This document shows positions 1 to 10,949 of a DNA stretch of 64,000 nucleotides, piece by piece. The DNA is from Gigaspora rosea (Eukaryota > Glomeromycota > Glomeromycetes > Diversisporales > Gigasporaceae): contig QKWP01000626.1 of NCBI GenBank assembly GCA_003550325.1, forward strand, positions 90,202 to 154,201, read 5' to 3'. The notes below the pieces were generated by a model. The model ran no database searches. It had not been told where the DNA came from and saw only the letters and a program-made list of their open reading frames with translations. The translations under genes were made by a program, and so were the position numbers. Numbering within the stretch: position 1 is the stretch's first letter; each line of letters begins with the position of its first letter.

Positions 1-216
1 AAACATGTGCATATATTATGAACCTGAACGTGTTCATGAACCTTGAACTGAACCTGAACTGAACTTTTTTTAAGTTCAGGTTCAGGTTCATGTTCAATAA
101 TTTTAAGTTTAGGTTCAGTTCAGTATTGAACTTTTAGAGCAGGTTCAGGTTCAGGTTCAGGTTCATTGAACCTGAACCTGAACCTCTATTGAACTGAACT
201 GAACTTTGGAACCCTA
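1..216. mobile_element. Terminus of an hAT-type element rich in GAACCT repeats, cut by the window edge
   Basis: The stretch is built from direct and inverted GAACCT/AGGTTC hexamers. It is the near-exact reverse complement of about 56,329-56,532, including the shared inner boundary at bases 1-20. The outer end reads GGAACCCTA, matching the terminal GGAACACTA of the complete element at 56,318-57,990. I infer that this is one end of a second copy whose remainder lies left of the window. Confidence 0.7.
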
Positions 217-1627
217 ACTTGAATATTATATTATAAAAAGTACCTCTATGTGATAATTATGAAGATTCTCTATAATTATTATATGATAGTATCTTTTTTA
301 CTATTATAAAGACTATATAATGATCAAATTCTATTTAGTTAATTTTTGGAGCAGTATTAAGGAAGGTTTACCAGATAAGAATTATATGTTATCTAGCATA
401 TTGTGTATTTTTATTCTAGCTTAGGGAATATAGAGAATATCTTAATAAAATTTAGAGCAATTGTACAAAAATTGGTCAAAAAAATTTTAGCAAACAATTT
501 GTCTACTAGATGATTTAAAGGATAATAATAACTGATAAGCTTAATGGGTACTAAATAAGTTTTTAGTACATGAAGCAGGCATAACTTTTTCTAATTATTA
601 TTTGGACCAAATTTCTTATTTAGAAAACAAAAAGTTTTTTGGTAGAAAGTTGTATATACAAAAGATATAGTAGGCTAATACAGAAGTACAGTCTTACAAA
701 GTCAATTTTCTTTTTTTAAAAAATTCTTTGTATATTTAGTATACAAGCCAGAAGCATTCTATTACAAAATAACTAGCAGGAGGTGGCACCTTGTAAGAAA
801 AATCTGGTAGGAACTAGAAGGTATAGTTTTTATCAACAAAGTAGCCTGTGGTAAAACAATAAAAACAACAATATAATGAGTTTTTTATAGTACACCTTTT
901 TTTAAATTTGGTTCAAGTGTTTTTTATCTTTTTTTGTTCTACTTTCTTTTCTCTGAAATTTTTACAAAATGCAGTCAAAACAATTTACTTCTGTCAAAAG
1001 ATTAATACTTTTTATTTTCAGATAAACTTAGTAAAATGCAATCACATATTTATTTTGTTGCAATACAGTGCTACTTTATATAATAGTGATTTAGTATTTT
1101 TGGTTAAAGAGATACCTAAAAGTAAAGTGAAAAGTTGGGAGAAACCTTATAGTTAGAGCAAAGCTTTATAGTATAAATATATAAATATTATATACAGTAT
1201 TACTTTGCAATAGTCTTGCTATAGTTATCTTAATTTTCTATTTAATTATATATACTATATATAAATTTTAGCTCGCTTTAGTCAAAATTTCGCAATAAGT
1301 ATATAGAAAGTCTGATTTTGGCATGTGACTATCATCGGGGAAGATTTTTAGTGCAAATTTTTAAAAAAACAATTATCTCAAATTAAAACAGTTCTGCGAC
1401 CCTGCCAGCGATAATAAAGAAATTTTTTTTATGCAAATTTAATTTTTTGTGCAAACTCTAACAATAAACAATTCAATAATCTGAACAGGTTGTAAAAAAT
1501 AAAAAATAACAAAAAGCGAATAATAAAAAATTACTATATGCTCGCCTAAATATTAAATACTAACTAATTTTTCATATATTAAAACAATAAATTCAAATAT
1601 TCATATATTTTTATTAATAATGTAATT
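217..1627. other. Gene-free AT-rich stretch
   Basis: No supported gene. Open frames here are short and T-rich or A-rich with no recognisable motif. Around 470-880 the base composition is slightly more mixed than its surroundings and could be very old decayed coding or transposon sequence, but I recognise no family. Confidence 0.5.
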
Positions 1628-1775
1628 TTATTATTTATTTCTTGGGGGAATAGAAATTATAACAGAGTTTACCAATGAACATAGCACATGGATGGCCCTA
1701 AGTACTATCCACATACTATAATCATCAGTAAACTCTGTTATAATTTCCCTACAGGAAATAAATAAATAATCCCCA
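1628..1775. mobile_element. Small palindromic MITE-like element
   Basis: A perfect 19-bp inverted pair lies at 1654-1672 and 1728-1746, and imperfect pairing continues outward through TTATTTATTT/AAATAAATAA tracts. The loop is about 55 bp. There is no coding capacity. The TSD cannot be resolved because the flanks are AT-rich. Confidence 0.55.
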
Positions 1776-2125
1776 GGAGTGTGTCACTAGATGTTAATTG
1801 GACTACTATACTATAATTTTTACATGCGTTCTATATTTATATTCGTATTGTGCTTTACTAACTTTTGGGCTTCGCTTATTTTTTTTATTTACATCATTTT
1901 TATTGTTTCTATCTTTTTATCACCTTTGCTTTTTACTTCTATATTTAACTTTTTTCAAACTCTTACTTTCACTTTGCTCATATCATACCTTTTTAGCTTC
2001 AATTTTTTATGCTTATTTACTTTGACTTTTAAAGTTCTTTAGATAAACGTTAAAAAATACAAAAAAGAAAAATGATTCAAATAAAAATTGAGTTAAAAAT
2101 TAGAGCTTCCCAATGATCAATATGA

Positions 2126-2158
2126 GACTGGGAATCTTTTGTAAGAAGATTCCCAGTC
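2126..2158. repeat. Short perfect hairpin
   Basis: Perfect 13-bp inverted repeat (2126-2138 with 2146-2158) and a 7-base loop. No T-run marks it as a terminator. It is isolated and its role is unknown. Confidence 0.5.
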
Positions 2159-2343
2159 ACAATATTATTATCATAAATATAGTTAATTATGTGTAAAAAA
2201 TAATGATAAAGGTAGCATATGTGACACTTAGTGTGATAGAGGATTAATTGCAAATATATAATATTGATCAATAATAAATTTCAGAAAAATAATAAAAAAT
2301 AATATTTTGATTAAAAAAAAAAACTACAAAATATATTACAAAA

Positions 2344-2660
2344 GGGTGGCAATCAATTAATTGACAATTATTTCAATGACATAACATTTCACCAACAATT
2401 ATTCACTGACACGTTCATTTTACTGACAGTTTATTTCACCGAAGCTCATTTCACTGACAAAGTAATTCTGGTTATTGTTGTTAGGGTTAGAGTAGAATTA
2501 GATAGAATTAGGGTTAAAGTTAGAGTGCTTTTTGAAAAAAAACTTGTCAGTGAAATGAACTTTGGTGAAACAAACTGTCGATAAAATGAACTTGTCAGTG
2601 AGTATTTGTCAGTATAATGTTATGTCAGTAAAGTGATTGTTGGCGAAATAATATGAACCC
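2344..2660. mobile_element. MULE-type MITE with perfect 9-bp TSD
   Basis: Long terminal inverted repeats (about 2344-2462 and 2543-2660) are built from spaced TCACTGACA / TGTCAGTGA motifs. The element is flanked on both sides by ATTACAAAA (2335-2343 and 2661-2669), a perfect 9-bp duplication. Long TIRs with a 9-bp TSD are typical of Mutator-like elements. It has no coding capacity. The centre carries TTAGGGTTAG-like motifs, which are not telomeric here. Confidence 0.85.
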
Positions 2661-2669
2661 ATTACAAAA

Positions 2670-5315
2670 GATACCACAAAAATGCCTTAGAAATACCACA
2701 TAAATGCTGTAGAAAGACACTATAAAACGCCATAGAGATATTGCCCTTTTATTTAAACATCTAATATAATCTAACCCCTCTAACTTTTCTAATTTCCTAT
2801 CCACTAAATTCCAACATTGTATGAACAAAACAACAAAAAAAGCACCAAACATAGCATCACAAACTTAGTACCAATGACGAACATATCCAGTAATGCACCA
2901 AAAAAGCAAAACACAATGGTCACCTATTCTGAACCTGAAAAGAATTAGTACTGTACGAATACAATGCAAAGGCAAAAAAAAATAAAACTGATATTTCACT
3001 GTACAATGAAAGCCCAAGTAATGCACTAGTGATAAATGTGTTTTCAAACCAATGACAGTAACACGTCTGCAATTAAAGAACATCGAAATGGACAACTTCA
3101 CTGGTAAAAAAGTTCTAGGTAACGCACTAATGAAAGAACACCAAAATGGATGACACTAATGATGAAAGAGACTTCAAATTGGACATAACAACACCAACGA
3201 TGAAGAAAAAGCAACAATATAGTAAGTAACACCAACTACGAAAAAAATACCGATATGAATAATGAAGAAATAAAAAACTGAAAAAATATTGAAGATAGTG
3301 TTAGTGTATCAAAAGTAAAAAAATTAAAATACGATTAAAAAAAATTTATATTGTCCTTATCATGTGTAACCAGTAATTGTAACTGTTATTTTAAAAATAA
3401 ATTATATAACATTAAAAAATTAAAATTATAATAATTAAAAAAAATAAATTAATAAAATAAATATAGAAAAAGAATCATTTAAAAAAATAATAAATAAAAA
3501 AAAATAAATAAATGATAAAAAAAAAAGATAAATTTATCATAAAAAAAATTTTAAAGATGATTTAGATCTAGATTCAGAGGATGAAATAATATATAAATAA
3601 TTTAAGAACTGAAAAAAATAATAATAACAATAAAGAAAAAAATAATAGATGTTAAAAAACATAATAAGAAAAAATAAAAAAAAAACATAAAAATAAAAAA
3701 AAACATAAAGAAAAAAAAAGTAATAATAATAATACTGTAATAAAAAAGTATGAAGAAAGAATAAAATCAAAAAAACGTATAAAATCATTAATTAATAAAA
3801 AATATCATTAAATAAAAAAATATTGTTTGATTAAAAAATTATTAAATAAAATAAAAAAACATGCTTTGATTACTTATTTATTTATTTATTTGTTTTGTTT
3901 ATTGATTTTCTTCTTGTGTTCTTACCAGCAGGTAAGTAGTTACTGTAATTTTGGAGATTATCGCAGATTATAATAGGCGGGCACCTATTATAAACTGTGA
4001 AGATCATACTTTTAAATATTTGCACAGATTTTTGGCAAAAAATCCTCAAAGAACTGCAAAAATCTAAATTTTGAAGATCTTTGCAATTTTTTAAACAAAA
4101 TTCTGTACTTATTTGATAAATTTGAAGATCACTGCAGATTATTAATGTTTTTAATTTTCCAATGAATGTAGGGGTTGACTGTAGTTTTTTAGCATCTGGC
4201 ACAGGTTATAACAGACAGTACTTTTTAATTTTTTAATTTTTTTTATATTAGTATTATTATGTTCTATTCACTTTTTGTCTTTTTTTTCTTTTATGTTTAT
4301 TTTTTATTATTTTAGTTATTCATTTATATGTTGTATCTTTTCTCTATTTATATTCTTTTCTTTTATTTTCTATATTTGTTTGGTTTTTTCTAGTAAAATC
4401 CTTCTATTCAAGAAGAAGGGTTTAAAAGTAGATGATCATAATAGGTAGCAAAATTAGTCAATGATTTGAACACTTTAAGTTAGCCATATTTATAAGCTAT
4501 AATAAGAAAATAATTTGCTATAGCAGATCACATTTAGGTGTTTCTGAGCAAACCATACTTTAATAAATAGTCAATCTAGAGTAAACAGCATATAATGTAT
4601 TATTGGTACAAATTATAAATAAATAAAGCATATTGGTGAATTTGACTCATTGGAGTAATAATTAAAAGTTGATCTACAATATATAAATTAATATAAACAA
4701 ATCACATGTACTACCAACTAAACATTTTGTTTGCATATTTATTAGCTAGTTTAGATTGGAGCAAGATTAACTTTTATTAAATAAGGAAATGTGACAATCT
4801 GATGTCCAATAAAAACATCAATTTATATATCTATCTCTGTATTATTACATCTGCACATCAGTTGAGTCAAATATGCCCATATGGTTATAGTATGACTGAC
4901 AAATGGAAAAAGTTTTTAATACAATTATTATATAAACCAATTTTTCTAACTCTAATCCAATTCTAAACTTTAATTTTTTATAGAGTAGTAATAATTACTA
5001 TTGGTAAAATTTAATAAAAATCTAATTTGAAAAGTAGAATTAAATTATATATAAATCAAATATTTGATTAAATCAAATTAAATTGTAAAATTCTATAATT
5101 TATAATATAGGGGTCTCAATAAAAATAAACAAATTATTTTTATTATTTTTTTTTAATTTTTAAATTAAAATAAAAACATTGAACTAATCTTAATTTTATA
5201 TATATATATAGAATTTTAAATAAAAAATTTTTGTCATGATTGGTTTAATAGTTGTTAAGATATTTAATCTAAGACTTAAAAAGTTATTTAAAAAACTTTT
5301 TTGGTTTTTATCAGT
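2670..5315. other. Gene-free, low-complexity AT-rich region
   Basis: 2,670-3,250 is a degenerate quasi-repeat of ACACCAATGA-like motifs. 3,340-3,880 is strongly A-biased on the plus strand. 3,940-4,200 holds loosely repeated GAAGATC..GCAGATT motifs. I see no gene in any of them. Long minus-strand frames at 3.5-4.2 kb follow from the composition or repeats and are not supported as genes. Confidence 0.5.
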
Positions 5316-5325
5316 ACCCATATAT

Positions 5326-5890
5326 AAGGATAGGAATCGGTTAAAAATTTTTAGTCGATTAGTCAGTCGACTAAAACTGTTAGTCGTCGACTGACTAAAA
5401 ATCGACTAACTGATTAATCAACTAATCGATTAGTTGACTAATCGACTAATCGATTAGTCGACTAATCGAATAGTCAACTAATCAACTAATCGACTAGTCG
5501 ATTAGTCGATTAATCAACTAATCGACTAGTCGATTAGTTGATTAGTCAATTAATCGATTAGTTGATTAATTCGCTAGTCAATAAATCTACAAAAAAAATA
5601 GACTAATTGACTAATTGACTAGTTGATTAATCAACTAATCAATTAGTCAACTAATTGACTAGTCGATTAGTCGACTAATCGACTAATCGACTAGTTGACT
5701 AATCGACTAATCGACTAATCGACTAATCTACTAATCAACTAATCGACTAATCGACTAATCGACTAATCGACTAATCAACTAGTTGATTAATCGACTAATC
5801 GATTAATTGATCGACTGACTATAAAAAAATTTAGTCGATTAGTCGACTAACGTCGACTAATCGACTAATGACTATATGATTCCTATCCTT
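5326..5890. mobile_element. Non-autonomous element made of GATTAGTCGACTAATC palindromes, 10-bp TSD
   Basis: The ends are AAGGATAGGAATC and GATTCCTATCCTT. The body is an array of short self-complementary units around TCGATTAGTCGACTAA. ACCCATATAT is present at 5316-5325 and 5891-5900, a perfect 10-bp TSD, which suggests MULE-type transposition. No coding capacity. The near-perfect TSD suggests a young insertion. Confidence 0.88.
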
Positions 5891-6266
5891 ACCCATATAT
5901 TGATTTAAATTATAAAATTTTATTAAAATTAAAAATATTTTAATAATATTATTTTAAAAAATTACAATTAAAGTTAAATTTATATTTAAAATTTATATAG
6001 AAAAATCTTAAATTTGAAAAATTTTTAAAAATTTTAAAACTATGATTTTTTAAATTATAATTAAAGTTAAATATATATTTAAAATTGATATAGCAAAAAT
6101 AACTAAACCTTATATTTGAAAATTTTTTAAAATTTTTAAATTATGAATTTTAAATATAAAATTAAAATATCTAAAAATTAATAAAATGGTTAAAAGTATA
6201 ATTACTATAAAATTTACAAATAATAAGCTTAAAATATGTCCAATCTAGTATTATGAACTAAATATA

Positions 6267-6856
6267 ACAGGTTGAATCAATGAATAACAGGTACATACCA
6301 GGTACATAACGGGAAACAAGTTTTCCAGTATGTACCCGAAGGACCTCAGATAATTCTAAAAAGGTGGTATTATTAAGCAGACATTTTTTTGACCATGTGA
6401 TGATAAATTATGGGCAAAACAAAAATTTATTTTTTGTTTTGACCAGAATTTGCGTCACTGGCTCAAAAAAATGTCTGGTTTTAGTAATACCACCTTTTTT
6501 AGAATTATTCAGGTTCCTGTACCCGTTATTCTACCATAGATCTGCCAAATAACTGCATATTGGTAGCATATAGGTAAGATAACGGGAGGTAGATCGATAT
6601 CAGTAACATAACAGTAACATACCAGGACATCCCGGTATCTTACTCTTAGTCCAAATAATGCTAAGAGTAAGATACCAGGATGTCCCGGTATGTTACTGTA
6701 ATGTTACCGATATCGATCTTCCCGTTATATTACCTATATGCTACCAATATGCAACAGTTATTTGGCAGATCTATGGCAGAATAACGGGTACATACCGGGA
6801 AACTTGTTTCCCGTTATGTTCCTGGTATGTACCCGTTATTCATTGATTCAACCTGT
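6267..6856. mobile_element. Large palindromic foldback element
   Basis: The two arms (6267-6642 and about 6655-6856) are reverse complements. The left arm starts ACAGGTTGAATCAATG and the right arm ends with its complement. The spacer is about 12 bp near 6,650. The left arm is longer only because a second element (6339-6517) is inserted in it. Without that insertion the palindrome is about 400 bp. No clear TSD was found. Confidence 0.8.
6339..6517. mobile_element. hAT-type MITE nested in the palindrome, 8-bp TSD
   Basis: A palindromic 179-bp element with inverted copies of AAGGTGGTATTA around a loop. It is bounded by TGTACCCG at 6331-6338 and 6518-6525, a perfect 8-bp TSD. The other arm of the host palindrome shows the uninterrupted target sequence, which confirms the insertion boundaries. 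Confidence 0.85.
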
Positions 6857-7215
6857 GTATAGTATGGGTGTATTCAATTTATTAATTATAAAAATGCAGT
6901 CACTCAAAAAGTAGCAAAATAATATTTAATAGAATCTTTTTATTTAAATTATACAAACTATATAACGTACATATAAAAATGGCATTACTATTTATATCGA
7001 AAACTGGTTTTTCTTGAGTTATTTGTAGCTTTTGATTCTATTTCTATAACAATATTCCAGAAAATTCATTTCTTTAGCTTACCAAAGTTATCAAGTTTTA
7101 ATTGCTTATTTAAATTTCACATAAATAATCATATCCGAATTGAAATAATGCAATGAATTGTTCATTTTTAATCTCGTCATTTCAACTCTAATTTGTTAAT
7201 AAAGTTCAAGACTGC

Positions 7216-8706
7216 TTACTTAATTAGAGTCATGTCAGTATATTTTTGGTAATAAATATATGCCTTATATTCATCTTTTTCAACTCCAATTCCATGAAGA
7301 TACCAATACCCAAGTAGTTTAATCCTATCAAAACTACCCATATTGGCTGATTTTAAATAACAAATGGATGCCTTATGTTCATCCTTTACAACTCCAACTC
7401 CATGAATATAACAATCTCCAAGATTGTTCATTCCATCAGAATCACCCATATCGGCAGATTTTTGAAAATAAATGAATGCCTTATGTTCATCTTTTTCAAC
7501 ACCAATTCCATTTTTATAACAATATCCAAGCCAATCTATTCCATTAGGATAACCCATATCAGCAGATTTTTTAAAATAAGTAAATGCTTTATTTTCATCC
7601 TTTACAACTCCAATTCCATTATAATAACAATTTCCAAGATTACTTATTCCGCAAGCACCACCCATATCAGCAGATTTTTGAAAATGAATAAATGCTTTAA
7701 ATTCATCCTTTTCGACTCCAATTCCATTTCGATAGCAATAACCAACTTGATTAACTCCGATAGCATTACCCATAACCGCAGATTTTTGATAATAAGTGAA
7801 TGCTTTATTTTCATCCTTTTTTACTCCATCACCACTTCGATAACAATCTCCAAGATTGATAATTCCACTAGAATTACCCATATCAGCAGATTTTTGAAAA
7901 CAAATAAACGCTTTATGCTTATTTTTTCCAATTCCAATTCCATTTTTGTAACAATATCCAAGCCAATCTATTCCACTAGCATTACCCATATCAGCAGATT
8001 TTTGAAAATAAATAAATGCTTTATATTCATCTCTTTTAACACCAACTCCATTTCGATAACAATATCCAAGACCGTTCATTCCTATAGCATGGCCCATATC
8101 AGCTAATTTTCGATAATAAATTAATGCTTTGTTGATATCTTTTTCAACACCAATTCCATCTAGATAACAATTACCAAGAGATTCAATTCCATATGGATCT
8201 TCCATATCTGCTGATTTTTGGCAATAAGTGAATGTCTTATGATCATCTTTTTCGACACCTGTTCCATATTGATAACAAACAGCAACACCAACCATTCCAT
8301 TAGGGTTTCCTAATTCAGCAGATTTTTTAAAATGAATTAACGCTAATTTATTATCATTTTTAATAAATTTTCCATAAAAATAGCACATTCCAAAGATTTG
8401 TTGAATGATAGAATTAGTTTCAATAATAGGATTTGATTGGTTCTTTAAACATAAATCGATTATTTCTTCAGGTTTTTCCTGTTTATTTACAAAATGTTGA
8501 TCTATTGTATAAAGAATTGAGTCTGCATAATTTCCTTTCAAAGTTTCTTGAATATATAAATCGCATAATTCTTCGATAACTCTATTTAAAACATTCTGTG
8601 AATCTCGTTTTGAAATATGTTCTTTATTATCATGGATTGTGCCTTCATTGAACGTTTTCGTAGGAGAATTATTGTAACCGATTAGTAAGATTTTTTCATT
8701 TGACAT
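7216..8706 (-). CDS. Sel1-repeat protein, 11 repeats
   Basis: A 496-residue single-exon protein. Residues 1-105 form a conserved family-specific region that includes the motif VIEELCDLY and a helical KPEEIIDLCLKN segment. From about residue 106 to the end come 11 tandem Sel1 (SLR) repeats of 36 residues, consensus GxCYxxGIGVEKDExKAF. Sel1 repeats are alpha-helical hairpins related to TPR that act as protein-protein scaffolds. No signal peptide or membrane segment is visible, so it is probably cytosolic. No kinase or other catalytic domain is present. The start MSNEK matches the start of the paralogue at 49,179 and sits just inside the conserved upstream module, which supports it. The function of this paralogue is unknown; Sel1 families are greatly expanded in Glomeromycotina. 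Confidence 0.93.
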   Translation of the reverse strand: MSNEKILLIGYNNSPTKTFNEGTIHDNKEHISKRDSQNVLNRVIEELCDLYIQETLKGNYADSILYTIDQHFVNKQEKPEEIIDLCLKNQSNPIIETNSIIQQIFGMCYFYGKFIKNDNKLALIHFKKSAELGNPNGMVGVAVCYQYGTGVEKDDHKTFTYCQKSADMEDPYGIESLGNCYLDGIGVEKDINKALIYYRKLADMGHAIGMNGLGYCYRNGVGVKRDEYKAFIYFQKSADMGNASGIDWLGYCYKNGIGIGKNKHKAFICFQKSADMGNSSGIINLGDCYRSGDGVKKDENKAFTYYQKSAVMGNAIGVNQVGYCYRNGIGVEKDEFKAFIHFQKSADMGGACGISNLGNCYYNGIGVVKDENKAFTYFKKSADMGYPNGIDWLGYCYKNGIGVEKDEHKAFIYFQKSADMGDSDGMNNLGDCYIHGVGVVKDEHKASICYLKSANMGSFDRIKLLGYWYLHGIGVEKDEYKAYIYYQKYTDMTLIK

Positions 8707-8820
8707 GATCTCAAAAGTGTGTTTGTATTCGAATTGAATTATACGTAATTGACAGTGAATTACACAAGCAAGTCTGAAATGCTTGTTAGCAGACTCCTGA
8801 ACTACAAATTAGTTTCTAAG
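8707..8820 (-). promoter_or_regulatory. Conserved upstream module of Sel1 gene (7,216-8,706)
   Basis: Reading on the minus strand, this region carries GTGTAATTCACTGTCAATTA followed by a TTCGAATACAAAC-like stretch just before the ATG, and an upstream TTTGTAGTTCAGGA motif. Related versions lie directly upstream of the Sel1 genes at 29,332, 43,893 and 49,179 and of the broken gene at 54,032. Inferred to be the shared promoter/5' leader; no factor is identified. Confidence 0.55.
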
Positions 8821-8854
8821 TGTAACGTAATACAATCGGAATATTGACCGTTTT

Positions 8855-9141
8855 GGGGGGACGTCTAAAGCGGGGGCAACTCATATTTCTTAATAATTTT
8901 CTCGATTAACTTTAGGGTTAGGTCATCTTATATTAGGGTTAGGTTGGATTTTAGATAGTTACATATAAGCAAAATTGCCTTCCCGATATTTTTACTTAAC
9001 CTGCCTGAGGTAGGTTTAGACTGCCGTTTTTTGTATTTTTTAGGTTTTTCGTTTTTGTTTCTTGTTTTGCTTCGCCGGCGATCATCAAAATTCTGTAATT
9101 TGATTGGTTGTGATCACGTGAATTTGCCCGCTTTAGATGAC
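8855..9141. mobile_element. MITE with CTAAAGCGGG terminal repeats, full-length copy
   Basis: The ends read GACGTCTAAAGCGGGGGC and the near-complement GCCCGCTTTAGATGAC. The interior contains TTAGGGTTAGG motifs, a TCGGGAAGGCAA-like box (complement) and TTGATTGGTTGTGATCACGT. Two more copies occur at 33,392-33,623 (reversed) and 36,985-37,199. There is no coding capacity. The TSD is unclear. Confidence 0.75.
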
Positions 9142-9377
9142 AAAAATCGTCTATCTATTCAACAAAAAAGTTTTCCCAAGCTATTTTACTCTATGACGTG
9201 TTAACAACCAACCTAAATTTCAATGAATATTAAAGAATTTTGTTAACATTATGTGATCGCAAATCTGCGCCATATTTAACCATATATAGAGACATTAAGG
9301 TACAAACGTACACGTACTACACACTTGCACATTAGAGTGGTTTACTGCATCTTACATTGGATTGGATAGTATTAGGG

Positions 9378-9505
9378 GCATCCACTTATTTGCGCTGGTA
9401 ATACAAACTCCTGGAGAGGAAAGCCAATCGGAGAGTGCAAATTTTGACTATTCCGGACGCATAAAAGAAGAAAAAAGCGAAAATATGCAAAAACCAATGT
9501 TTAAA
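9378..9505. mobile_element. Truncated copy of the 16,061-16,375 MITE
   Basis: One terminus (GCATCCACTTATTTGCGC) and the adjoining about 125 bp match the right end of the element at 16,061-16,375 in reverse orientation. The other end is lost where the next relic begins. Confidence 0.7.
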
Positions 9506-9618
9506 TCGATCTTGCCGCAATGTCCGTGCCATTTTTACCGTGCCATTCCGTAAAACGTTCCTGTACGTGCCACAAGATCCGTGCCATTTCGAGCATTCGT
9601 ACCACTTTTCTTATAGGG
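9506..9618. mobile_element. Solo end of the CCCTATAAGAAAAGTGG element family
   Basis: Several CCGTGCCA / ACGTGCCA subterminal repeats are followed by the terminus CCACTTTTCTTATAGGG. The same end and subterminal motifs bound the outer element at 21,228-25,721. Only one terminus is present, so this is a fragment. Confidence 0.7.
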
Positions 9619-10949
9619 TTCGAAGCATTTGACTTTGACCTGCGTCGTAACATTGACTTCTGCATAACAGATAATATCTGACTTACGTACGCATCAACAT
9701 CTGATTTATGCGGCAATATCTAACTTATACCGTATTATTTTATTAGAGACTGTGTATTTTCCTGCTTTTTTGTTTAACATTGATAATACAGTTTAATCGA
9801 AAAAAATGATTGTTTTGAAAATATAAGTTTTATTAAATACTCATTTGACATAAGTATCATTATTGCCTTAACCTTTTATATTTTCATTTTGTATTATTGT
9901 AATTTTTTTCTATTTCCGCAACTTTTCATATTTCTTCTTCAAATTTCTGCATTAATATTCTGCCGTAACTTGTATTGCCGTAATCTGTTGTATTGTCGTA
10001 ACCGCCTGCATTTATAATCTGCAACTTCTGATTGGGAATTTTAAGATAACATTTCCAACAGTGTTGTATATCGTAAAACATCATAGGCTTCAATAGATCT
10101 TATATTTGTAATCTATTTTTTATGATGCAAGCAAGTCGAGCTGCTATCACCTCTATACAGATCTATCCTCTAAAAATTAACGGATACAGATATACACTTT
10201 TAATCCGAATTAATTGGATTAAGAATCAGACGCTAACGCAGTGCAGAAAAATTCTTAAAAATATTACTACTATGTAAATCACTGTGAATAACTTTGTAAG
10301 TGAGTTATTTGAAAATCATATTCAATGAACGTAGTAATTTAATTTATTGCCCCGTTTCTCATTTATTTGTGGCATACGTTAAGGTTTTTACAAAAGGATC
10401 TAAATTTTTAAAATTTAAAATAAGATATAATATTCAGAGTTGTAATCTTTGTTATCCAAAAAGATTATAAAAACAAAGGAGTTTTACAATTAATACTGGT
10501 TAAATAACGTTAATCATATAAACATTAAAATGAAATCATTCTAAAAAATCAAGATCAACTTGATATTGTCTTGCGTTCTCATTTGCAAAATTAAGTTTTA
10601 TTAAACCTAATGCTTAAGTCAAAAAAAAAAAAAAAAAAATTGAGCAATAAAATAATCTATTTGATCATCTTAAAATTATTATTAAACTAATTATGCAAGA
10701 AATACGGTAAAATTAACAGCACTATTGATATCAAAACACGGTTTTCTTAAGTTATTTGTGGTTTTAGTTCTATTACTATAATAGTGTCCAAGAAAATTCA
10801 TTTCTCTAGCTTTTCAAAATTATCAAGATTTGAAATTTTCAATTTCAGTTCAACATAGCAACTATATCAAAATGAATTATTACAACCAGTTCGCCACTTT
10901 TTGCAGATTTTTTTTAAACAGGGATATCATTGTAACTATTTATTTCAAC
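9619..10949. other. Gene-free spacer between the two minus-strand Sel1 genes
   Basis: No supported gene. From about 10,690 the sequence resembles the 3' flank of the Sel1 gene at 7,216 (for example the shared GTTTTTCTTGAGTTATTTG-type stretch near 7,005 and 10,740), so the 3' flank was duplicated with the gene. A 19-base poly-A tract lies near 10,622. Confidence 0.6.

Noticed and set aside
1791-2042. Hydrophobic frames suggesting a small membrane protein
   Set aside because: T-rich low-complexity DNA gives Phe/Leu-rich frames in two phases at once; no conserved motif.
3537-4202. Minus-strand frames of 83 and 106 codons
   Set aside because: The first is a tyrosine/phenylalanine run from A-rich DNA. 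The second follows loosely repeated GAAGATC/GCAGATT sequence next to a solo GTTGACTGTAG end.
5340-5880. Regular short repeats reminiscent of a CRISPR array
   Set aside because: Units are self-complementary, contiguous and without unique spacers; the locus is a eukaryotic TIR element.
7375-8106. Long plus-strand frame (243 codons) antisense to the Sel1 gene, with similar antisense frames at 11,223-11,708, 44,484-44,903 and 49,911-50,345
   Set aside because: They follow from the periodic codon content of the Sel1 repeats (few TTA/CTA/TCA triplets in that phase), occur in every copy at the same register, and have no independent start or motif.
8920-8950. TTAGGGTTAGG motifs here and at 2,485, 25,355, 33,555 and 37,040 as possible telomere DNA
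   Set aside because: One to three copies only, always inside the body of MITEs; internal motifs of those families.
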